Assembly (NCBI GenBank): GCA_900660155.1
Contig: CABFPE010000119.1
Location: 1,276,151 to 1,340,150 of the forward strand
Source of the DNA: Hofstenia miamia
Lineage: Eukaryota > Xenacoelomorpha > Acoela > Hofsteniidae
Direction of reading: 5' to 3'
DNA length: 64,000 nucleotides
A program made the translations under genes and the position numbers. Within the stretch, counting starts at the first letter, position 1. Every line of letters begins with the position of its first letter. Positions 49,484 to 60,500 of this stretch are shown here, piece by piece. Under the pieces are notes generated by a model. The model worked only from the letters and a program-made list of their open reading frames with translations. It had not been told where the DNA came from and did not search any database.

Positions 49484-50578
49484 TCAAGCTAAATTCAAGT
49501 CTTGCAGTGTGTTTTTTAAAACTGTTGACTTTACTGAATCGAAAACGGCACTCACAATATCTGTATCGGTAGTAACTGTAAAGAAGAAGAACACATCTCT
49601 ATTCATAGGTATGTACTGTTTAAACATGTCTATAATAAACTCTTCGCATGTTTCAATTGATTTCTCTTTGTGATTTTCTCTCCGCCAATTGATATATTGA
49701 GGAATATAATCATCTATATCTGACGTCTCCCACTTCTCTATAAGTTTGTCCTTTTTATTTAAAAATACCACAAATGCTGCTTTGGATAGGCTTTCTGCAC
49801 TGATTAAGAATTCGAAAAGCTTTACACTTTCCAGTACCCGGTTGTTACTTTTAGCGGTTTCCCTCAAAGTTAGATCATAATCACCTATTGCTGCAAAAAA
49901 TATTGCTGTCGTACAACCTTCAAATGAATGCAGCCACTTTCTTCGCTCATTTCTTTGCCCTCCAACATCAATAAATGTGAAACGCGAGCCCATTATATTA
50001 AATTTGTATTCAAGAACACCAGTTGTTTGATACCTAGACCAAATAATATCCTGATTAGTAGGCACATATCCTGCATCGGCAAAAGTTGAGCAATGTGTCA
50101 TGAAGTAGTGGCAACAGTCCAATACTTGTATCTTATTGCTCTTTGAAAAGCACTTCTGTATGCCTTCATCGTTCCAAAACTTATTAACGCTTGCTAAAAA
50201 CTCTTCAGTAATGGGCAATTGGATTTCAGAAATTTTCAGGGCTAAAATTTCGTCTCCGAATTTTTTGTTTTCTTCGTGTTCAAATGGGATTTCCAATTTT
50301 TGCATACCTTTACTTAAATCTTTCACAATTGAATATAAATTTATATTAATAGTTTCTTTATAACGTTGTCGCTCAGATAATGTGAAACCTTGTTTGCCTG
50401 CATGTGCTGTCAATATTATTTTTAATTGCTTGATAAATGTTGTTTTGCCACTTTCTCCTGCGCCTAACAGCAAAACTTTAATCTCCTGATGCTGGTTTCT
50501 TTTTGTTTGTCGCAATGCTTTGTTGATATTGGCATTAATAGTATGTAGATCTTTTTGACTACAGCAACAATCAAACAT
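49484..50578 (-). CDS. G-protein alpha subunit, intronless and divergent
   Basis: One uninterrupted frame of 364 residues from ATG at 50578. G-alpha subunits bind GTP on activation by seven-helix receptors and signal from the inner plasma membrane. All nucleotide motifs are visible: P-loop GAGESGKT (39-46; Thr where most animal G-alphas have Ser), switch I arginine R182 in SRYQTTG, DVGGQ (204-208) with catalytic Gln208, NKKD (274-277), and TVTTDT (334-339) in place of the usual TCATDT. Cys4-6 near the N-terminus suit palmitoylation. There is no N-terminal Gly2, so no myristoylation is expected. The C-terminus ends LQDLNLA, closest to the KEYNLV-type tail of the Gq class, but the helical domain is diverged and class is uncertain. 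Animal G-alpha genes usually have several introns, so this may be a retrocopy kept under selection. It lies 887 bp upstream of the N-BAR gene on the same strand. Confidence 0.93.
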   Translation of the reverse strand: MFDCCCSQKDLHTINANINKALRQTKRNQHQEIKVLLLGAGESGKTTFIKQLKIILTAHAGKQGFTLSERQRYKETININLYSIVKDLSKGMQKLEIPFEHEENKKFGDEILALKISEIQLPITEEFLASVNKFWNDEGIQKCFSKSNKIQVLDCCHYFMTHCSTFADAGYVPTNQDIIWSRYQTTGVLEYKFNIMGSRFTFIDVGGQRNERRKWLHSFEGCTTAIFFAAIGDYDLTLRETAKSNNRVLESVKLFEFLISAESLSKAAFVVFLNKKDKLIEKWETSDIDDYIPQYINWRRENHKEKSIETCEEFIIDMFKQYIPMNRDVFFFFTVTTDTDIVSAVFDSVKSTVLKNTLQDLNLA

Positions 50579-51655
50579 TATATTTTTAATAAACGCATTA
50601 TGATTTTCCCACCATTGATACTAAACTAAACGTAATATCATAACATTTGGTCATCAAGAGCTTTAGTGCAATGGCATCATTCGAGAACTATTAATGAATG
50701 AAAATGTCTACAGCTTGAAGGTCTTTGAAAAATAGAGTCTAACGAAATGCATCATTCTTTCAATGTGTAAAGAATAAATTGAATGTTGAACTACATTATA
50801 CGAAGACGATGAGTTATATAAAATTTATTTGCAAATACTCCCGCGTATTGATGGTGACGATAAAGTTGAAAATTATAGTTTAATGTATAACAATGAAGAT
50901 TTCCAAGTTGTATGAAGCCGCAAAAGAAAAATTAAATTGTTATTATTAATATTATTGGTAATTTTTCAAAACTTAAAAGGTTCCCCATGCTGCGTCTAAA
51001 AGCAGGAATTACTGCGTACAAAGTAAATCTGCAGGAGTGAGGTAAATGCTAGCATGATTTGATACCTTGTAAATTGAAAATAGACTTTGGATATCTGCTG
51101 ATATTCATTGCAATTGTCTGTGATAGAACATTTTCAAATAAACTAACATAGGTATTTATTAGATAAATATTATTTTAGGTGAATGGCTCAACCTACCAAA
51201 CTCTAATACACAACGTTTTTTATTGCCCCGAAGTGCGGTCACTGACATATAGACCACATGGAATTGAATAAATTCTACAAAAGTGTTCAATGAAATGATC
51301 TTTAAAGGAAAGTCTAAAGATTGCAGTTCTTCCTATAGTCAGTAGAAACTATTATGCAATGAGTAGAAATTGTGTCAAATAAATACATTGTCCAAGAAAC
51401 CTGAGGATTTATATTTTTCAAGAATTGTAATTGTGTTATGCTTAGGTACAAGTTAGAACTAATTTGATTGCCCCTACGAAATGTAAATCAAAAATATAAG
51501 AATGACTTCTATTTGTTTTAAATTGAAACTAAATAATATAACTGTAGAAATATTCTAGTTAAATAGTGCATCTCGGCAAAAATATTTGCCTCTTAAAGTG
51601 TACGTCTTATCCACAATCTTTCTTTTTTTTAATAAAAGCATGTTTCTAACTGATA
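50579..51655. other. AT-rich spacer upstream of G-alpha
   Basis: Should contain the G-alpha promoter. No gene or clear regulatory site recognised. Confidence 0.5.
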
Positions 51656-51657
51656 TA

Positions 51658-51838
51658 CAGTAAGACTGTGAAATTAGGAGTTTTGTGAAATCCCTAAAAT
51701 TTCAGTGAATTTGTGAAAAACAACCAAATTCGAGGAGTTGGGGTTGGGGCTAGGTTTAGTGTTTTTCCAATAAATACACAGAAATATCTATATTCTTATA
51801 AAGTTAGGTAAGTGAAATACCAATTTCACATATTATAA
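51658..51838. mobile_element. TA-flanked MITE with telomere-like core, copy 2
   Basis: Starts CAGTAAGACTGTGAAATTAG after a TA at 51656-51657 and continues TTTTGTGAAATCCCTAAAAT, matching the left end of 25777-26010. The core GTTGGGGTTGGGGCTAGG corresponds to the TTAGGG-like core of that copy. The right end is decayed, so its boundary is approximate. Confidence 0.65.
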
Positions 51839-54269
51839 AGATTTTGCAAACTTTTGAACGCAATATTTTCGGCATCCTTTCGTGTAGATCAATTCTAAAA
51901 TAATAGGCTTATTGCATTTGAATAATAATAAAACATCAAGTTTTTTACATATGTAACAAATAACGTTTATTAATTGATCATTCCATTCAATTTTATAGTA
52001 AAATCTATATTTCCATTCTAAGCACAAATTTCATACACATTTCATCAAAATGGAAGAGCAGACATACAAACAGCAATTTAAATAAACATAGCCACTCCGA
52101 ATTAAATTTTTGTCAACAACCCTGTTCAACATGAGATTGTTCTTTTGATACTCCTGACTTGCTTTCTCCTAATAACATTCCTAAGAAAGATAGTGTATTT
52201 GCATAATGTCTCCGCTAGATGTCATTCATGTTTTGAAAATATTAACACTTTGAAAATGAGAAAAATGTTTGTTAAAATATCAAAATATAGTATTGGCACC
52301 AAGAACGAAGATAATCATAAACAGATCGGAACACTAAAGTGGTGTCAATTACAAAAATTCACAATTAATAATTAAATAGCCTTAATTACTATTAATGCAT
52401 TATTTCACAATTTTGTATTTCTTCTGTGATGCTATTCAGGTAATAACCAGTTATTATAATTTTAAAGCACTATTTAAAGAAGGAATGTCTTTCTCTTATT
52501 TTGCTATATTTGAAGTCCACCTGCCTCATTTTAGAGCTGAAAAGACTCTCCAAATCAATTCAGATGCCAAAATCATGCGTTTAATAAGCCTCTAGCCCTT
52601 ATCAGATATATGACTACAAATCAAAAATGTTTTAATCATTTCCTTAACGCGATGAATGTTATGATTATAGTAATTCAGGAGAATTTATATAATGTAATTG
52701 AGTAACATGATATTAATACCTAAGAAATACTACTTATTGCTTTAATGTAATGATTAAAAATGTTTAATAACAACAATTTGTAGTCAAATATCTGATAAGG
52801 GTTAAAGAAGAAAAGATTTAGAAGGAATAGAAAAATATGATAATACAATAATATTTAGATAAACTGACAAAGAAAAGTAATATCTTTTAGTCAAAAAACT
52901 AGAAAAAAAATTAGTGTGTAGCAGAAAAAAAGTGAATTACAAACATTTATCAAAGTGGCAATGAAGAAAACAGTAAATTAACTTGATATTCTGTTACATT
53001 AATAGCATGGCATAATAGTAGGTCCATTGGAAGTTAAAAATTAATTTAGACTGGAAGGGAAACACAAAAAATAAAAAGGCAGAAGATAAGCACACGTAAG
53101 TACAAATTGTGATAGAAAAACCTGAAATAATTTAATCCTGAATATACGAAACTGACAATGAATAACTATAATATCAAATATAACATAGAGGATGGATCTT
53201 CCTCTAAGTTTATAATAGAAATATTAATGTTAAGCAATAGTGTTGTTCGAGTACAATAAAAAATCTTTTGGTCGAGTAACAGTTAATTCATAATTTCAGA
53301 GTATGTCACAGAAAACTTAATTTGTCAAGTTGGATGGGAGTCTGGCTATAAGTTATTGAGAGTAGCTTAGAATGGGAATTTAAATATATTCTGCGATTTT
53401 GACACAGAGAAGCAAAATCGAATTTGCTGTAGACAAGAAGCGAATATTAAAAGTCATTGACATGGATTTGGAAGCAACAAAAAATAATGATGTGGAGATC
53501 TAAGAGAACTAAGAGAAAGAATACTTTGAAACTATAGAATTTTGTATGTGAGTTGGAGACATTATGCAACTTAGACACGATAACAACCGAATTGATCAAT
53601 TCTTTGCAAATACCACTCTGTGATCAGAGACCCCGGAAGCAACTCAACAAAAACTTCCTAAGCTTAAATGTCAATATATGTTTTTAATTTTTGAACTTTA
53701 GGCCAGCTAAATTAAGGCTATCACAACCTTACAATTTTTACACTATTTACAAAATACATACTTTATCTTATTTACATGTATATAATATATTAATGTTTCA
53801 ATAAACTAAAGCTCAATCGAACCATTTTTAAAATCTAAGAGATGAAAGGGATTTCTCTATCAATTATCTCAAAAATGGAGAAAGAACTTGTGCCTAGAGA
53901 AATAATAATAATATTAGACACTGCTTCCAACTTTCTAGTTTAACCTTTGAAATCGTAGAAGAATCTAGTAATTAAGAAGATGAAGTTCTTCCCCTAGCAA
54001 ACATTACTCAAATAGTCTATGATATCACAGTATTCATAAAGACGCAGAACTTTTCCTAATAACATGCCTATAAAAATATCATGAAACATTGAAGTATTTT
54101 TTGTTTGTGGAAGAAATACTTGACGATCATGGTATGTTGAAGAAGATATAGGCTAATTGAGAAAATCAAAATCACAATCAGCAGCATGTTCCAAGGAGGG
54201 TGAGGAAAGTAACGACAAGAACACAAATGGAAAATTTAATGAGACACGTTAATTAAAACGGTTATTTTG
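51839..54269. other. AT-rich spacer, no host gene recognised
   Basis: Several 64-76-codon frames lack recognisable features. The stretch 53290-53640 has protein-like composition in places but is too broken to identify. Confidence 0.4.
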
Positions 54270-54480
54270 TGGCCATAGCACAAGAAATTTGGTAATAGTT
54301 TCATTGAATATCACAAAATCAAATTTAAAAAGAAAATCTTTAAAAAATCATTTATCAATTTTACAATTGATTTATGGAACAAACTCCATCCAGATATTTA
54401 AGAAAAACGAAATTTCAATAAATTTAAAAAATAATTAAAAATTTCACTAAAACGAAGAAGATCCAACTACTTATCAAACT
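54270..54480 (+). mobile_element. Possible tail of a non-LTR reverse transcriptase (LINE)
   Basis: The plus strand encodes KSFINFTIDLWNKLHPDI and, after a stop, NFNKFKK and LKISL. This resembles the common ending of LINE reverse transcriptases (F..R....WN.LP..I.....L..FK..L...L). Only this short piece is visible and it contains in-frame stops. The low-complexity, Lys/Asn-rich composition makes chance similarity possible. Confidence 0.35.
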
Positions 54481-55790
54481 AATGGACAAAGTCCATAAAC
54501 TATAACAAAGCTATTGAACAATGAAAACCAAACTTATATATCCTCAAGGACCAAGCCAAAGTTGTTTTTAGAACCAACCAAGTTAATTTCTATCTATTGT
54601 TTTAATTTAATGCTTTGTAAAAACAAAAGAATGAAATAAATAAAAAAATATTTAGAGGCGTCTTAAAAACACTCAGTCCAATGAGAAATGTTTTTGATCT
54701 ATTTACCTTTACCCCAATATTGTGAAAATTTGGAGCCTGAATTGTAGATGAATAATACTTGGGTTTGTAATGGTGAGGAAAAGTACACATTCAATAGTGA
54801 AACACTAAATAAGAACTTTGAAGCTTTCTGTAATAGCCATGCTGAAGTTGTTTAAATGATATTGTATGTTGATGAATTGTGACAAGTGTTTCCAAAAACT
54901 GATTAATCACAAAATTGATTCACCAAAAACTGATTTTTGCAAATACAAAATAGAAGTTAAAATATTTTTTAGAATTTTGTGTCCTTTACACTACTAAACT
55001 CTCTCATTAATATACTAAATCATATTCACTCGAATTTTCATACAAATATTTTCAATAATTTTATGATTATTTTTCATGAAAATAGAAATATTTAAATTGA
55101 ACATCTAAGGTTAGCATTAGTTGCTTAAAAAGTCCATTTTTGTATTGAAATATATATATATATATTTGCAATATTTACTTGTCAAATTGTTATATATAAG
55201 TATAGAACCTGAAATAATGGATTATTCATTTGCAATTATGTACACATAGGCATATTTCTTTGCTTATCATTATAGGAATCAGTACAGTAAAAAATATTTT
55301 GGGTGTTTAAGTTATATTGATAAAATGTGTGTTTTATTATTGCGTTTGAGTTTTATTCAGCATATTAAAAGAATATTGGGGTGCCATTGCCACCCCTGCA
55401 CCCTGCACTGTCTATGATGAAAGTTTTAATTTTTATAAAATTTATTAGTGGAACTACATTTGTGCTTCTTCCTGAAACAAGTATCTTCTCCTGTTCTACT
55501 GCATTGCTATCTTTGGATTTCACTAACCCTAAGCTTCTAGGAATGCTTAGGATTTTTTTCTAGTTCTTGAACAATTTTTAAAGGCCTATAACCTGAAAAC
55601 TAATAAATTAGCATCTTTAAATTGTCAATTTAAAGGTCAATGAGGGGATTTAAATTCATAGTTTTTACATTAAGAAGCAAGAAACATCTAGTAATATAAA
55701 AAGCAGGTCAGTGGCTTGCATTTGAAATTTAGAGGGGCCATGGCCCCGCAAAGTTCAATAAATTAAGCATAGTTTTACTCATATGAAATA
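54481..55790. other. Spacer with GC-richer patches
   Basis: A (TA)n run lies near 55149-55165. Patches at 55381-55415 (ending CCCTGCACTG) and 55709-55750 (starting CAGTGGCTTGCA, then GGGGCCATGGCCCC) look like hAT-type element ends, but neither has a convincing partner or target duplication. No gene seen. Confidence 0.4.
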
Positions 55791-56639
55791 GTTTCACACT
55801 TTTTCTTCGAATTTTCTTATAGAATTGCATTAGTATTATGTATATTTCAACTAAAAGATATTCACTATAACTTAGTTACAAAATATTAGAATTAGTACTA
55901 TCGAGTTTTGTATCCCGGATGCCCAGAGGAAAGGGGGCCCAGTGGCCCAACAGTGAAGGCTATGGCCCCTGGCCAATAAATTTTCCAAAACCCTCACAAA
56001 GAACTGTTTTTGGATTAAGAGAAGTCCTCATTAGGCCGGAAAAACAATAATTTTGCTTTCACTTGCCCTACAATGTTTCTATAGGCATGAAAAATATCAA
56101 TTTTAAGTTCCGACAAATAAGAGAACTCTTTGAAAATATGGAAAAAATTTTGTCCGGTTAAAAGAACAAAATGGTTAAACTTCAGAACCTGTTGGAAACT
56201 AGTTTGCATCATCTNGTTTCACACTTTTTCTTCGAATTTTCTTATAGAATTGCATTAGTATTATGTATATTTCAACTAAAAGATATTCACTATAACTTAG
56301 TTACAAAATATTAGAATTAGTACTATCGAGTTTTGTATCCCGGATGCCCAGAGGAAAGGGGGCCCAGTGGCCCAACAGTGAAGGCTATGGCCCCTGGCCA
56401 ATAAATTTTCCAAAACCCTCACAAAGAACTGTTTTTGGATTAAGAGAAGTCCTCATTAGGCCGGAAAAACAATAATTTTGCTTTCACTTGCCCTACAATG
56501 TTTCTATAGGCATGAAAAATATCAATTTTAAGTTCCGACAAATAAGAGAACTCTTTGAAAATATGGAAAAAATTTTGTCCGGTTAAAAGAACAAAATGGT
56601 TAAACTTCAGAACCTGTTGGAAACTAGTTTGCATCATCT
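55791..56639. repeat. Adjacent 424-bp duplicate joined by one N (likely assembly overlap)
   Basis: Positions 55791-56214 and 56216-56639 read the same and abut across an N at 56215. The same minus-strand 65-codon frame therefore appears twice. It resembles no protein I know. Confidence 0.9.
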
Positions 56640-57000
56640 TCGCTACTGTCAACTTGATTATCTGAAATTTAACGAGTGCATTGAAAGTGTGGGCTTTTCG
56701 GTCATTTTTTATGGATTATAGATTTCATTTTCTAGCAATATTAGACAATTATTTGAGAAAATGGTTGACTGTCGAAAATCTCCAGAGTGTTATCTCCCGA
56801 ATACAACCATTTAACAGACTTAGCAGCAATATTAAATATTTTGTAAATTTCATTATGAAACTGATATTTCTTCGACTACAAATGGTTCTCATATTTGAAA
56901 TTTTTACATATACATTGCTCATCACAGACTTTCGTTTCATCATAGGAATGCTTAAATTAGTCCATTAATTCATTTCTTAGTAAATAAGTTTTATTCTTTG
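56640..57000 (-). pseudogene. Possible broken coding remnant, family unknown
   Basis: The minus strand carries protein-like stretches such as HSYDETKVCDEQCICKNF and IFNIAAKSVKWLYSGDNT, with more even composition than the surrounding DNA. The frame is interrupted. I cannot assign it to a family; it may derive from a mobile element or an old host exon. It lies about 600 bp upstream of the lipase gene on the opposite strand. Confidence 0.3.
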
Positions 57001-57596
57001 CTACTTGCCTTTTTGGAAATCAGCCAAAAAATTATACCCACTGATGATTTAGGATTTGTTAGGTGCTTTTGAACATATTTTTCGTCTAAATGAATATATT
57101 TTCTTCGGTAGCTTCTTCACTTCTCTTAAGCATTCTAAAAATCAAGTATTTTATAATGTAAATTAAATAAATTTTTAGCAAATCTAATATATATGCAATA
57201 TTCTAATTACATTTCTTTATTAAAATTCAAATGTGCGCCAAAACATAAAAATATTTGCGTCATGGAATTCAAATTTGCGTACTGAGATGATAAATAAATA
57301 TATTGAATTTTGTTTATTTCGTTTATATAAATTAGTTTACTTGACAGCTTGTGTGATGTTTTTGAGCAAATGTTTATTCAAAAAGACTATTATTTACTTT
57401 CAGCAAATTTCTCAATGAAGAATTTTAAGTCCCAGGTAATTATTTGAAAATAATGTTTTTATATGCTTAATACATTTCTGGCGGAGCTTTGAATTATTAC
57501 GTAACTTTAGAATTGAAATTCTGTTTGCGTTAGAATGTTATTTTGTTCTTCCGCATATTTAACATTTCTTTGTTTAAATTTGATAAAGATTTGTTA
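57001..57596. other. Presumed 5' region of the lipase gene
   Basis: AT-rich, with no in-frame upstream ATG for the lipase immediately before 57597 (the open frame extends upstream without one). An unseen 5' non-coding exon is possible. Confidence 0.45.
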
Positions 57597-60500
57597 ATGA
57601 AGTTGTCACAATTAGTTGCCGTAGCAAACGTGATTTCGTTAGTAAATGGCATCATTAATCTTCCCACTGAGGTAATCAATGTTACTCAGCTAATTGAGTA
57701 TTGGGGCTATCCTTGTATGCAGTACGAAGCTACAACCGAGGATGGCTATATATTATCAATACAACGAATTCCACATGGAAAAGGACAGAATTTTTCTGCG
57801 AATCGGCCACCCGTGTTCATGATGCATGGCTTGTTGGATGCTTCTTCAACATGGGTGTTAAATTCACCAGAAGAGAGCTTAGGATTTATAATGGCTGACG
57901 CTGGATATGATGTGTGGATGGGCAATATTAGAGGTGAGTTGAAATTGATGTCTCTACATGTAGTTGTCTGCAACTGCAGACACTGATCACCATAAAATTA
58001 AGTTTTCATTAATTTAGAATCTTCAAAATTAAAAAGCTTTTTTAATTCAACGATGCTCATCAAATTGATATACAACCACTTAAATTATTACACACATATA
58101 TAAAAATAGAGTTTGACTTACTGTCTAGTTCTTAGATTATTACAATTACGAAACAAAAGTTTAACAATTTTCTCGTTTTCAATGCTTATTTCTTGTAGGT
58201 AAAAATGTCCCGGCATGGTCTTAACATCACAAACTGGTCAACGGATCCTGCTTTGTATTAAAGTCATAATTTTTATAAAAAATTACAATTCGATTTTATA
58301 AAAAAGTTATCTTAAGCTGTTTTAAATTTATATTCAAACGTATGTAGTCAAAAGGCATTTATATTCAGAGTCTATGTACATGTATATAGAAAATAGATAG
58401 AAAAATAATTTAGACTAGTACATGAAATAGGAACACAGGTAGCTCAATATTTTTATAAATTTTCTAAAAATATTTTTCCTTCAATTAAATAAAAGTTTTT
58501 TGGTGCTTTAATATCTGGGTAAACTGACAAAATTATTCTTATTTCTACATGTCTGAATGAATGCCACGACATTTAAGTTTACATTGTCAACTCAGTTATA
58601 AATCTGGCAGAATGGATTGGTGAATTTTGTTCAAATAAAATGTCGAAAATTAACGTTCTAGTAGACGATAGTTGAGTGCCTTCTAAAACATGAGGTGATA
58701 TTTACACATGACGATATGCAATATCATATTTCAGCAAGTCTAAGAAATATGCAAAGGAATTTTTGTTCAATATGAAATTAATCATGATATGTAAAAAACA
58801 CGTTAAAATGAAAGTGTATGTTGAAAATCTTTTTAGGTAACGTCTATAGTATGAAAAATACTCATCTTAAGCCAACGCAAAAGGCATTTTGGGAATTTTC
58901 GACTGATCAAATGGCTAAATACGACTTGCCAGCTATGATCGACGTTGTACTCACAAATACCAACTTTTCACAGGTATTCTATGTTGGCCACTCACAGGGT
59001 ACCCTCATAGCCTTTATGGAGTTCTCGCAAAATCAAACTCTTGCAAGTAAAATAAAGAAGTATGCCGCCCTTGCTCCTGTTGCAACTGTGGGAAGCATTA
59101 AAGGGGCCTTTAGACTCTTAGTGGATAACGTGAATATTGTTAAAGATATCTTCGAATTGCTTGACATATATGATGCTTTCGCCAATAGCACCCTTACTGT
59201 TGATATAGGACGATACCTTTGCGGAGGCGATCTCAACAAAGTCTGCGCACTAGGAATAGTTGCAGTGTGTGGGCCAGGTGGAGGCCACACAAACTACACT
59301 AGAGTAAGTCTGTCATGGCTTGATTGTAAGAGACGCATAAAATATAGATCGTATTCGACTATATTTTATTTTTTACTTAAATATCAAGAATGAGAATACG
59401 ATTTAGTCACTTATAGAATGTGTACTTCTATATTACTTCTTAATTCCCACTCAGAGCAAATTGTCTCGATATTTTACTTAGAAGAATGATACTGAAAATT
59501 GGTTATTTTTCGATGTATTTTTATTGATTGGAAGTTGATTTTATATCAACATGTAAATTCAAGTATACAGACGGAATTATATAGTTGGCTGCAAAAAAAA
59601 CGAGACTAGAAAAAAGGCATATTACTTTTGAACTACTGAACGTAACAACTCAAGAAAGGTAAGATTTTAAAGATACATTAAAGGACTATAAGTAAAAAGC
59701 ATCAAAGTCTAATTTGTTTTCCTCCTGTAGAAATAACTTCATTCAAACGAACTGAAACTGATTTCATTAAATTGGACTTCATTTCAGATGTCAAAATGTG
59801 TTGACTTTCTTGAATTTTTTCTTTTAAATCGGATATATTTTTCGGATTTTTCTTCTCAACGTCATTTTTCAATATCTGCCACACGTTTTCGATTGGAGAA
59901 AGATCAGCAGAACTTGGTGGCCATTGCAAAAACTGGATATTATTTTCAGAAAACCAATTTTTTGTCTTTGCTGACGTGTGCGGGGTTGCTCCGTCCTGTT
60001 GGAGTATCCATCCATCATCATATAAAGCATCAGCATAAGGCATANNNNNNNNNNNNNNNNNNNNNNNNNNNNNNNNNNNNNNNNNNNNNNNNNNNNNNNN
60101 NNNNNNNNNNNNNNNNNNNNNNNNNNNNNATTCAGCTATAATTTGGCAATATCTTTGACTGTCGATTGTGGCTTTTCCGTCTAAAATTTTCAAATAAAAC
60201 CCACGATAGGAAAGTGCTCCCCAAACCATAATTTTTTGGTCGAACTTTGGAACCGCTTTTGTTGGTCTTGGACATTTCTTTGACGACCACACTTGTACTT
60301 TGTTTCTGTGTAGTTGAAATACGCACTCATCAGTTATCCAAACATCTTCAAAAGTGTAGTCTTTCCAATCTTTCACGAAATTTAATCTTTTTTCTTGATG
60401 TTCTTTTGTAATCAGAAGTCGATTTTTTCTGCCAATTTTTGTAACTCCACTTTTTTTCAGTGTTCTCTGAACTGTGGTTTCATGCACAGAGATGTCGGCT

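Noticed and set aside
56015-56652. Tandem duplicate genes encoding the same 65-70 residues
   Set aside because: The two frames are copies within the 424-bp duplicate around N 56215, and the peptide is unrecognised.
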